A stretch of 64,000 bases of DNA from Verrucomicrobiota bacterium. Its GTDB lineage: Bacteria > Verrucomicrobiota > Verrucomicrobiia > Limisphaerales > JACPZS01. Both the position numbers and the translations under genes were made by a program. Of this stretch, positions 10,273-19,282 are shown piece by piece. The stretch covers positions 1-64,000 of the forward strand of contig JACPZS010000039.1 of NCBI GenBank assembly GCA_016195385.1, written 5' to 3'. Position 1 is the stretch's first letter. The number at the start of each line of letters is the position of its first letter. The notes beneath the pieces were generated by a model, which was not told where the DNA came from, searched no databases, and saw nothing but the letters and a program-made list of their open reading frames with translations.

Positions 10273-10998
10273 ATGGCTCACGCGGTCAATCACTTGGGCC
10301 AACCAATCGGCCTGCCCCTCAACGGCTGGACTCCGCCCCCCGCCCCGCCGCGAGAACCGATGGCCGGTCGCTGCTGCCGGTTGGAGCCACTCGATGTCGA
10401 GCGGCACGCCGCCGATCTTTTTGCCGCATACTCACTTGATGGCGGAGGCGGGATCTGGACTTATCTGCCGTGCGGACCATTTGAAAATTTCGCCGCCTAT
10501 CGTGCCTGGCTGGTAGCGGAGGCGCTTGGAAACGATCCGCTTTTTTTTACGACCATTGATCGCGCGACCGACAAAGCGGTTGGCGTGATCAGCTATCTGC
10601 GCATCGCTCCGGCCAGCGGCTCCATCGAAGTCGGGCATGTCAATTTTTCACCTTTCCTCAGCCGGACGCCGGCGGCCACGGAAGCACAATACTTGATGAT
10701 GAAGCGGGCGTTCGAGCTTGGTTACCGACGCTACGAGTGGAAGTGCGATTCACTCAACGCGCCGTCGCGCGCCGCCGCGCAGCGCCTGGGCTTTTCGTTT
10801 GAGGGCGTGTTCCGGCAGGCCATCGTCTATAAAGAGCGAAGCCGCGACACTGCCTGGTATTCCGTCATCGACTCCGAGTGGCCGGCGCTGGAGCGCGCGT
10901 TCGTCACCTGGCTTGATCTGGAAAATTTTGACGCCGAAGGAAGACAACGGAAAAGGCTGTCGGATTTAACGCGGCCCATTCTCAAGCAGATCGGCTAA
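10273..10998 (+). CDS. GNAT family N-acetyltransferase
   Basis: GYRRYEWKCDSLNAPSRAAAQRLGFSFEGVFRQAIVYKERSRDTAWYSV is typical of RimJ/RimL-like acetyltransferases. Confidence 0.8.
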   Translation: MAHAVNHLGQPIGLPLNGWTPPPAPPREPMAGRCCRLEPLDVERHAADLFAAYSLDGGGGIWTYLPCGPFENFAAYRAWLVAEALGNDPLFFTTIDRATDKAVGVISYLRIAPASGSIEVGHVNFSPFLSRTPAATEAQYLMMKRAFELGYRRYEWKCDSLNAPSRAAAQRLGFSFEGVFRQAIVYKERSRDTAWYSVIDSEWPALERAFVTWLDLENFDAEGRQRKRLSDLTRPILKQIG

Positions 10999-11040
10999 AC
11001 CACCGTGCGGAAGGCAAATCGCTGGCGCGGACTTCCCCCT

Positions 11041-12594
11041 TCATGGCACCAGTAGCAAGCGATAGTATTTCTGCGCGCCCACGCCGCCGGTCTTTGAACC
11101 GTCATCCGCGAAGCTGAAATTTCCGTCCGTCGAAGTAATCGTGTTCGGGAGCGTAATCCAAACGGGCGGCAAATTCGTGGCGTATTGAATTTGAAATTTA
11201 TCCGATGCGAGCGCGTGCCACTTCAAACTGAAACCACCCGGCGCGAACGTCAGCCCGGCCGTATCAATCGTGATGGCTGCGGGTGCCGGCGAAGAAGTTG
11301 AGCCAGCGTCGGCGATTTCAACGACCTCAAAGAACCGGAAGCTCGTGGTCAGATCCAGGCAGAATTGCATCGTCGAAGTTGTCGCCTGGTTGGTAGTCGA
11401 AATCACGGACCAGTCCGTGTCACCCAGCGTGACTTTGGCCCGGGCGTAATAACGCCGCCCCGCAACCGAATCCCAATGCAGGCAGACTTGCGAATTTGTG
11501 AAACTCAGCGTCGGGCGAATGAAGGCATTCGTGGTGGTAGTCGATGGTGGCGCAGGAGGCGGCGTATTCGTTGAACCGGCACCGACTTGCACGACCCGGA
11601 AAAACTGGTAGCCGCTCGTGAGGTTCACGCAGAAGCTTGACCTGGCTGTCGTCGTCGCGGTGGCGGCACTGAGGGAACTCCAGGCCGCGTCGGTGATGTT
11701 TGATTTGCCTTCGACCAAGTAACCGCGTCCGGCGATGGAATCCCAAGCCACGCAAGCCTGCGTGTTCGAGATGACGAGCGACGAATTGACAATCGAGTCC
11801 GTCGTGACCGCGGGTGGCGGTATGTTGGTCGAGTTGGAGCCGAGCTGAACAACCCGGAAGAAGTGGCGCGGCGTCGAGAGATCCAGACAGAAAGTCACGC
11901 GCGTGGTGGTCGCGGTATTTGTCGGCGAGATGGCGAGCCAGGCGGCGTCGGTAAGATTTGTTTTTGCTTCGACAAAATATTGCCGGCCGATGGTTTCGTC
12001 CCAACTGAGGCAGATTTGGTTGTTCGTGACCGCGAGCGATGGGTTGATGAACGTGTTGGTCCCGCTCGCTGGTGGAGGCGGAGACGGAGGCGCGCCTTCG
12101 ATGAATTCCAAGACACGGAAGAAGCGATAGCCGCTCGATAAATCAACACAGTAGGACAATCGCTGCGTCCCGCCCGCCGGTGAATTGAGAATCTTCTGCA
12201 GCGGCGACAAGACCGCCCAGGCGAGATCTTCGACGTTTTTCTTGCCTTCGAGCAGATAGCTGCGACCGACGACCGCGTTCCAACTCAGGCACGCCTGCTT
12301 GTTCGTCAAGCTGAGGCTCGCGGCGATGATGTTGGTCCCGGCGGTGGCGGGCGGCGGCGGATTCGTGCGGCCGAGTTGCACGATGCGGAAGAAGCGATAC
12401 GGTGTCGTGATCGGCACGCAGTAGCTCAGATTCGTGGTGATCGCTGTGATCGTGCCGCTCAGGTTCGTCCAACCGCTGGTGTCAATGAGTTGTCGCGCTT
12501 CCACCTGGTAATCGCGAGCGATGATCGCGGGCCAGTTCAGACAAACCTGGTTGTTCGTGACGACGATGTTGGGCTCGATGATAGTATTGGTGCC
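11041..12594 (-). repeat. Six tandem ~78-92-aa C-terminal modules within the giant subtilase
   Basis: Five units share TNxQxCLxW...GRxYxVEAK...W...S/TFCxDL...FFRVVQ; the sixth is divergent and ends KYYRLLLVP. Confidence 0.85.
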
Positions 12595-15500
12595 CGGCGG
12601 CAATGTAATCAAACCCGGCGATTCCGTCGCGGTAACCAGGTATGTAATAGGAACGCCGCGAAATTGATTCGTCTCGCGGTTGAAGACGCCGAGATACCAG
12701 GTGCCGGGCGAAAGATTGCGGCCTATGGAAAGCCCGACAAGTTCGTTGGTGTTGCGCCCGTTGTTGCTGCTCAATTGGAATTTCGTATCCGTCGGCAACC
12801 CCGGAGCTTTGGACACGACGAGATCGACGTTGCCATTGAAGGGCGCCACGACGAACTCAACTTTGACATTCTCCAGCCGGTACGTGTCATTCGTGAAAAC
12901 CTCAAAGGAGTAATAATCAATTTCCGGCGGCGAACCGTCCGTGTTGCCGGGCGCGGTGTTCGTAAACGTCAGACCGTTGGTCAGCGGAGTGATCACCAGT
13001 TTCGGGTCGAGTGTGCAGGCCCGCAGATCGAACGAGATCGCGTTCGTTTCCTTGTTGAGCACCGCGAGATACCAGTCTCCGTTGATGGTCGGATAAAAAT
13101 CCACGTTCGTCCGGATGACAATTTTTCCCGAACCGGGCAGCGCGAGCGACGCCGGAGCTTTGCGGAAAAACGAATTCTTTGTCGGCAGTTCATTGTTCCC
13201 CAGCCACAACTCGGCTTCGCCAGTGAAATTGGAGATCGTGAATTTGGCCGCGGCATTCGTCTGGTCGATCGTGAAGACGAAATAGTTTGTGATCATCGCC
13301 CCCGGCGGCACCGTGAAGCTCAACGGTTCGCAATTGGTCAGGCGAACAAGGTTGACGGCGTTCGTGAGTTGCGTGGCGACCACGGAATAATCCACCGGTG
13401 CGCCGCCGGGGTGGTACACGCCGAGATAATAATCGCCCGGCTCCAACGGCTTCGGCGTGTTCGTAATCGTCAGCGTGATCCGCTCGGCGTTGGTGCTGGC
13501 ATTGGTGCTGCGGAAATTGAAGAAATTCGTGGTGGGCAGCGGGAAGCCCTGATTGACGTAAAGATCAACATTGCCGTTGGTCGGGAACAATTCAAAAGTG
13601 GCCTCGTAGGCCGTGGGCAGAATTGTGAATTGATAGTAATCAAACTTGCCGCCGCCCTTGATCGTGTTGTCGTGGGGAATTTTGTTGGTCAACACAATGA
13701 GCGTTTCGTCGATGCGGTCAAAGCCGAGGCAGAGCGTGAAATCATTCGTCTCGCCAGGGTTGAAATTCGCCACGCCCAGATAATAGCGCTGGCCCGGCTG
13801 CAATTGCGGCGTCGGAAAGGTCGCCAGCGTCGCGCCGCTCGGATCAAACGCTGTCGCCCCGTTCGTCGAAAGCAGCAACACTTCACCGTCACCCGGCCCA
13901 TTGAAGTCCACGGCGAAATCGCTCGTCCCGGCTGTCGGCGCCGCATTCTGATTGAAGTACAGCACGAGATCGCCGGTGCCCGTGAGTATGTTGGTTGCCT
14001 GCGTCGCCGCCTGCGGCACCTCGACGATGAAGTACTTAATCTCGTCGCCACTGACCTGGCCGGAAAAACACGCGCCATTGACGAGCGTCACCGCCGGCTT
14101 GGTTTCCTCGGCGAAGATGAACTCCAACTGCCAGTTCAATAATTTCCCGGCGAATTCGCTGCGCGTGTCGGCGATCTCCAGCCGCCAATTGCCGATCGCG
14201 CGTTCGCCCTTCAACAAATCGAGCGACTCCTCCGGTTGATAAAAAATTGTGCTGCCCCCCGTTTCGACCAACTCAAACGTGTCCAGCAACAAACCGGCGT
14301 GGCTGAACAGCGGCCGGATCTCGACCAGGGTGCCACTGCGATCCGCGGTGAAAGTGTGGGCCGCCTTTTGCCATTGGCTCGAAGCGGTGACGAAGCGCTT
14401 GAGTTGATCATCCAGGTAAAGTTGCAGGTTCACCGTGCCGCTCACCGAAGAGCGAAGCGCGAATCGCAGCGTGTATTGTTTGCCGGCCACGGTCGGGAAC
14501 ACCCGCCGGATGTAGGAGCGATTCAGGCTGAGCACGTTCGTGCCCGAGTCCGCCGCCCCGCCCAGGTTGAGCACCGCCGCGCGATTCGTCACCACGAACC
14601 ATCCGTCCACCGTCTGCCCGGCGGGATAGACAATGGCGGGAACCCCCTCGAATCCGCTGACGAAGTTGGTGATGACCACCGCGTTCGTCGCGTACGGCGG
14701 CACGGCAAATTTGAAGAGACCGGTGGACAACTCTGGCCGTTCCGTGAACCCCGTGTACGTAAGATTGCTTTCGAGCGAACCGGAACCGAAGTTTGCCGCC
14801 TGCAAGCCGCCGCGATCCTCCGCCAGCAAAATGCGCGTGCCTTGCGGGCTGATGAGATGCAGGGCCAGATCGGAAAGCCGCGGATGATCAATCCGCACCG
14901 CCACGTTGACATCCGCCACGACGCGGTCGATTGGCACTGTGATGATCGACTCGGTGAACGCGTCGTCGAGCAAGGGCACTTCGCCTTCCGAAGCGAACGA
15001 TGCGTCCGCCACGGTACCGATGTCGCGACCGATGGAGAAACGGAGCTTGAAATTCACGTCCACCGAATTGGGGTTGAAGATGCCGAGGAAGTAGCGGCCC
15101 GCGTTGAGCGGCGGAATGTCTCCCGTCGTGATCGTCAGGTTGCCGCCCGTCGGCGGGATGATGGCGAACTTGTCGTAAGTCGTTTGATCCGGCAGATCGG
15201 TGCGCCGGAAATACGCATCCAGCGAAAGCGACGGCGTGAAGTTGAACAATGTCGCCATCAGGTTCGTCGCGTCCACCGGCACATCCACGAAGTAATAGGC
15301 GAAGCGATGCGCACGCACCGTGCCGCTGATCAGGTTCGTGCCGGGCGACGGTGTAAGGACGACATTGAAATTATTGAGCCGGCCCGTGCCGCCGACTGCG
15401 TTGTCCACGAGCGTCATCAACCACAAACCACTTCCGTCTTCACCGATGAAATTGTTAAGGCTGCCGGGGCCGTCGGAGGGTTGATCGCCCAGGTTAACGG

Positions 15501-18500
15501 CGTCGCCCAATTCGTTGTCGTCGAAACCAAAACTGTAGAAACCGTTCAACGGTGGCGGCTCGATCAAATGGTGATTCAACAACACGGCGAACTGGTTGTT
15601 GTGGCTGAGGTTCGCCAGCAAATCTCCGAGGCTTTCGTGGGTCAGCGACAATTCCGCGACAGCTTTCTGCACTTGAATCGGCCGCGTCGCGATCCCGAAC
15701 ACGAGCGCCGCGCCGGGCTGCTGCGGCGAACCATCCGAGACTTGCGCGCTCAACGGAAATCCCTGCACGATCAGGTTGCCATTTTCCTCGCGGTTGAAAG
15801 GCGTGTTGCTCGACAACGTCACAAAGCCATACTCGCCACCCTGTTGATCCTCGGCCTTCACGCCCACATAGAACACCTCGCCATCGAACGAGTTTGTGAA
15901 GAAGACGACTTCCGTGCCGCCGCGTTTGGTCGAAGCCGTGATGCTGGCTCCGGTAAAATTCAGCGTCGTGATCGGCGTGCCGCGCGAAACGTAAAGGTCG
16001 ATGTCCGCATCGACGTTGCGCGGGTTGCCGATGTTCGGAGGATTGAAGGTGATGAACGCGACATTGGTGCCATTCGTAAGGGAGACTGAGTTGGTGAGGT
16101 TGAAACTGTTTGTGAAAACGTAGAAATTCCACTGGCTCGGCGTCCCGTTGGTGCCACCGAGCAACGGCGAATTCGCGCCGACGCGTTCGTGCAAAAGCGG
16201 CACGCCGTTGCTGACAATGGAAAGCGTTGGGGTTGTCAACGGGATGGCGGCAAGCGGCGCGAACGTGAACGCGTTCGTGACCGTGCCATCGCCAGACGAA
16301 ACCACGAGCGCAAAATCTTGCGCGATGCCGTCGGGATGCTGCGTGACCGCATTCACATTGACGCGGCGCGCGAACACGGTGACGGAAAAATTCGTGCCGA
16401 CCGGCGCGTTCAAGTAAACATTTTCCACGTTGTTCACCGGGTCGCTCGCGGTCACGCTTCCGGGCTGAACGGATTCAGGAAAACTGGGCGCGGTGAAGTC
16501 CGCGCCCGCCGGGATGTTGTTGCCGTAGTAAACGACCTGGTTGGTGGTCGCATCGAGATTGGTGACGATCAAATCGAGGTCGTTGACGAGTTTGACCGCC
16601 GCGTTGGGATTGCCGGGCGGGTCGGTCCACACCAGCGTCACGCGCAACGGTTGCTGTTGCGCTTCCTCGGAGAGTTGCAGGTTCCAGGTCAAACTCTGGC
16701 CGGTCACGAGCGCGTTGGTCACGCTTTGATCCACAAACCGGAGGGGCGAAGCGTCCGTGTTGCCGCTCTGCAACGCGGCCGGCAGGCTGTTTGCAATGTT
16801 CACGACGCCCCAGCCCTGATGGTTCAGCAGCGCGTTGACGTTGAAATCGTAGAGCGGCCCGACGGATCGCGCGCCGTTGATTAAAAGCGCTTTCATCAGC
16901 GCCGGGCTGTAGCTGACCTTTTGTTTTTCAAAAAATTCCTGCATCAGCGCGAGCAAGCCGGAGACGACCGGCGCGGCCATGCTCGTCCCGGAGTCGTAGC
17001 GATAATACGGCCCCAGCCCGTCGTCGGCCTGCTTGAGCGCCTTGAAATACGCTTCGTCCAGATTGGTGCGCGTTACGAATGCCTGCACATCGTAAAACAC
17101 CGGATGCGCGGTGGGATTGAACACGCGGTAGTTCCAGAATCCCGGCGTCAGTTGCACGTCCACGCTCGGGACTTGGATTTGGTTGGTGCCGACCGTGGTG
17201 AATATGTTGGTATCGGGAAAATCATCCAAGCGCGCATACAGCGGCAATTGCGGAAACGGCGTCGCTGAACGCGGGTTGGGCACGAGCACGATCCGCAGCT
17301 CGCTGGCGTCATCGGGGACGAGCACTTGATGCACGCCACTGAGCTGGCCGGGATCCACCGTTTCGTCGCTTACGGTCTGAATATCTACCTGTGTGAAATT
17401 TGTGGGGTCGGTCCAATCCTTGGATCGCGTCGAAATGGTAAATGAACCCGGCGCGACAACGTCCGGTTTGAAGCGACCGAACTGCCCTTCCAATCCCACA
17501 CCCACATTGCCGCGACTGGAAAAGGAAGCCACCTGATGATCGCTGTCCGTTGCCGCGAGGAAAAAAAAGTTGGTCGATACGTTCGTCACCAAATCGCCCG
17601 GGAGATCCGAATTCGCGACCACGTTCGTCACGATGATAAAGTTCGTCATCATTCGGACGCTTTCGATGGCACCAACAGAAATGACGTTTTTGGCGGTGGC
17701 CGGCGACACAATGCTGTTAGCTTCGCCGCCCAGCCCGTCGTCCGTGAGCGAACCGTTGTTGCCGGCGGCGAAAACGTAGAGCGTCGGCTGCGCACCGGTG
17801 ACGGCCGGCAGGGCATCGCGCACCGCCGCATCGTAACTCGCGGCCGAACTGTTGTAGTCGTTCACGGCGGGGTAGCCCCAACTGTTGTTCGAGATGAGCG
17901 GACGCGCCGGAAACTGGCGCTGGTTTTCCCCGGCGGCGGCTTCCTGCAAAAACGAATCCGACACCAGCGGCCCCGTGTTCAAATCAATCGGCAGGGCGAA
18001 CAATTTCGCGGCGGGCGCCAGGCCGCGAAAATCCGCGTTGGTCAGCGAGCCTTGCGCATTCGTCACGGTGGCTGAACTTTTCCCGCTGCTGGCAATGGTG
18101 CCGGCGACGTGCGTGCCGTGGCCGTCAAAATCCTGGAGCGTCTGAGGATCCGACGCCGTGACACGCCCCGTAAGATCCGGATGCGTTTGATCGACACCCG
18201 TGTCGTTGATGTTCACCAGCACGCCCGCACCCGTCAGCCCGAGGTAATTGTTGGTCGCCGTGCTGAACGTATCCGGCGACACGCCGACGCGCACGCGCGC
18301 GTGGTCGTTGAGCGGCGCGCGTTGATGGAAAGTTTCGAGTCCCTGGACACTGGACAAATTCGCCAGCGCGACCAGCGAATCTGCAGCCGGTTGGATGATT
18401 AACTGCGGTCCGAAAGGCGAACGATCTTCGCCGATGACTTCCGCGCCCAGTTTGCGCACCGCCGCCAACGTCTCGCCAGCGTCATCGGGAAAAGAAGTGA

Positions 18501-19134
18501 CGATCAGTCGTGCCGCTGCCGGTAGAAACTTTTGATCGACCGCGACCGCGAGCAGTTGTTCGTCGAGTTTGTAGTATGGCTCGTACGGCAGGACGGCCTG
18601 CGTGCGGGGAGACTGGGCGATCTGCCGCGCGCCGGCGCCGTCCATGCGGACAAGATACGCGTTGTTCGGAATGTAGGAAACAATCGTCGCGCCCGCCTGG
18701 CGGAGGTTCGAACGAAACGTGTCATCGAGGTTGCCCTTCGCCTGCACGATGTAGCTGCCGGGATCTTCCGGCGCGCGGAGGTGCTTAGGAACGTTCAACG
18801 GCGGCACACCCGCAGTCTCGATGAAAGCGTTGCGCAAGAGCACCGCGCGATCGCTGCGCGTCAACTCCGCGATTGGACGGGCCGTGTTGGTGAGTCGGTG
18901 GCCGGTGGGTCTTGCGGGAGCCGGGTTGGAGGAATGGAAGAGTGATTGTGACGTGAGCAGCCCCTGACGCAACGCCGCCGCGAGATTCGGGTTTAAACCG
19001 GAAACTCGGGACGGCACAATCGCCTCCGCCAACGCGGTTGCCGCCCGCCGCTGCGTGGCGCGATGCCACAACACAGCCCCGGCTCCACACAGGAGCAGGC
19101 TCAACAAAATCCAAGTTCTGGCTCGCACACGCAT
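11041..19134 (-). CDS. Giant secreted S8 (subtilisin-like) peptidase with P-domain-like, PPC-like and tandem C-terminal modules
   Basis: Catalytic blocks NINDTGVDQTHPDL, DFDGHGTHVAGTIA, DSGTSMAAPVVSGL; repeated YYLGVxN (PPC-like) segments; N-terminal hydrophobic segment. Confidence 0.88.
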   Translation of the reverse strand: MRVRARTWILLSLLLCGAGAVLWHRATQRRAATALAEAIVPSRVSGLNPNLAAALRQGLLTSQSLFHSSNPAPARPTGHRLTNTARPIAELTRSDRAVLLRNAFIETAGVPPLNVPKHLRAPEDPGSYIVQAKGNLDDTFRSNLRQAGATIVSYIPNNAYLVRMDGAGARQIAQSPRTQAVLPYEPYYKLDEQLLAVAVDQKFLPAAARLIVTSFPDDAGETLAAVRKLGAEVIGEDRSPFGPQLIIQPAADSLVALANLSSVQGLETFHQRAPLNDHARVRVGVSPDTFSTATNNYLGLTGAGVLVNINDTGVDQTHPDLTGRVTASDPQTLQDFDGHGTHVAGTIASSGKSSATVTNAQGSLTNADFRGLAPAAKLFALPIDLNTGPLVSDSFLQEAAAGENQRQFPARPLISNNSWGYPAVNDYNSSAASYDAAVRDALPAVTGAQPTLYVFAAGNNGSLTDDGLGGEANSIVSPATAKNVISVGAIESVRMMTNFIIVTNVVANSDLPGDLVTNVSTNFFFLAATDSDHQVASFSSRGNVGVGLEGQFGRFKPDVVAPGSFTISTRSKDWTDPTNFTQVDIQTVSDETVDPGQLSGVHQVLVPDDASELRIVLVPNPRSATPFPQLPLYARLDDFPDTNIFTTVGTNQIQVPSVDVQLTPGFWNYRVFNPTAHPVFYDVQAFVTRTNLDEAYFKALKQADDGLGPYYRYDSGTSMAAPVVSGLLALMQEFFEKQKVSYSPALMKALLINGARSVGPLYDFNVNALLNHQGWGVVNIANSLPAALQSGNTDASPLRFVDQSVTNALVTGQSLTWNLQLSEEAQQQPLRVTLVWTDPPGNPNAAVKLVNDLDLIVTNLDATTNQVVYYGNNIPAGADFTAPSFPESVQPGSVTASDPVNNVENVYLNAPVGTNFSVTVFARRVNVNAVTQHPDGIAQDFALVVSSGDGTVTNAFTFAPLAAIPLTTPTLSIVSNGVPLLHERVGANSPLLGGTNGTPSQWNFYVFTNSFNLTNSVSLTNGTNVAFITFNPPNIGNPRNVDADIDLYVSRGTPITTLNFTGASITASTKRGGTEVVFFTNSFDGEVFYVGVKAEDQQGGEYGFVTLSSNTPFNREENGNLIVQGFPLSAQVSDGSPQQPGAALVFGIATRPIQVQKAVAELSLTHESLGDLLANLSHNNQFAVLLNHHLIEPPPLNGFYSFGFDDNELGDAVNLGDQPSDGPGSLNNFIGEDGSGLWLMTLVDNAVGGTGRLNNFNVVLTPSPGTNLISGTVRAHRFAYYFVDVPVDATNLMATLFNFTPSLSLDAYFRRTDLPDQTTYDKFAIIPPTGGNLTITTGDIPPLNAGRYFLGIFNPNSVDVNFKLRFSIGRDIGTVADASFASEGEVPLLDDAFTESIITVPIDRVVADVNVAVRIDHPRLSDLALHLISPQGTRILLAEDRGGLQAANFGSGSLESNLTYTGFTERPELSTGLFKFAVPPYATNAVVITNFVSGFEGVPAIVYPAGQTVDGWFVVTNRAAVLNLGGAADSGTNVLSLNRSYIRRVFPTVAGKQYTLRFALRSSVSGTVNLQLYLDDQLKRFVTASSQWQKAAHTFTADRSGTLVEIRPLFSHAGLLLDTFELVETGGSTIFYQPEESLDLLKGERAIGNWRLEIADTRSEFAGKLLNWQLEFIFAEETKPAVTLVNGACFSGQVSGDEIKYFIVEVPQAATQATNILTGTGDLVLYFNQNAAPTAGTSDFAVDFNGPGDGEVLLLSTNGATAFDPSGATLATFPTPQLQPGQRYYLGVANFNPGETNDFTLCLGFDRIDETLIVLTNKIPHDNTIKGGGKFDYYQFTILPTAYEATFELFPTNGNVDLYVNQGFPLPTTNFFNFRSTNASTNAERITLTITNTPKPLEPGDYYLGVYHPGGAPVDYSVVATQLTNAVNLVRLTNCEPLSFTVPPGAMITNYFVFTIDQTNAAAKFTISNFTGEAELWLGNNELPTKNSFFRKAPASLALPGSGKIVIRTNVDFYPTINGDWYLAVLNKETNAISFDLRACTLDPKLVITPLTNGLTFTNTAPGNTDGSPPEIDYYSFEVFTNDTYRLENVKVEFVVAPFNGNVDLVVSKAPGLPTDTKFQLSSNNGRNTNELVGLSIGRNLSPGTWYLGVFNRETNQFRGVPITYLVTATESPGLITLPPGTNTIIEPNIVVTNNQVCLNWPAIIARDYQVEARQLIDTSGWTNLSGTITAITTNLSYCVPITTPYRFFRIVQLGRTNPPPPATAGTNIIAASLSLTNKQACLSWNAVVGRSYLLEGKKNVEDLAWAVLSPLQKILNSPAGGTQRLSYCVDLSSGYRFFRVLEFIEGAPPSPPPPASGTNTFINPSLAVTNNQICLSWDETIGRQYFVEAKTNLTDAAWLAISPTNTATTTRVTFCLDLSTPRHFFRVVQLGSNSTNIPPPAVTTDSIVNSSLVISNTQACVAWDSIAGRGYLVEGKSNITDAAWSSLSAATATTTARSSFCVNLTSGYQFFRVVQVGAGSTNTPPPAPPSTTTTNAFIRPTLSFTNSQVCLHWDSVAGRRYYARAKVTLGDTDWSVISTTNQATTSTMQFCLDLTTSFRFFEVVEIADAGSTSSPAPAAITIDTAGLTFAPGGFSLKWHALASDKFQIQYATNLPPVWITLPNTITSTDGNFSFADDGSKTGGVGAQKYYRLLLVP

Positions 19135-19282
19135 ACGTCAGTGACCACGGAGACCCGCCGGAAAGGAGATGGTTCTAATCGTGGTCATCGCAAAGCTCAA
19201 AGATAAAAGTTTAGACCGCCCTGTTTCATGATTCGCATGTTCACGAGGTTGAATGGCGATCCAGAGATGAACCAGGCGATCC

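Noticed and set aside
12376-16089. Long + strand ORFs (588 and 617 aa) antisense to the giant subtilase
   Set aside because: They mirror a strongly codon-biased GC-rich gene, show Arg/Val/Asp-rich composition without domains, and the minus-strand ORF has clear catalytic motifs.
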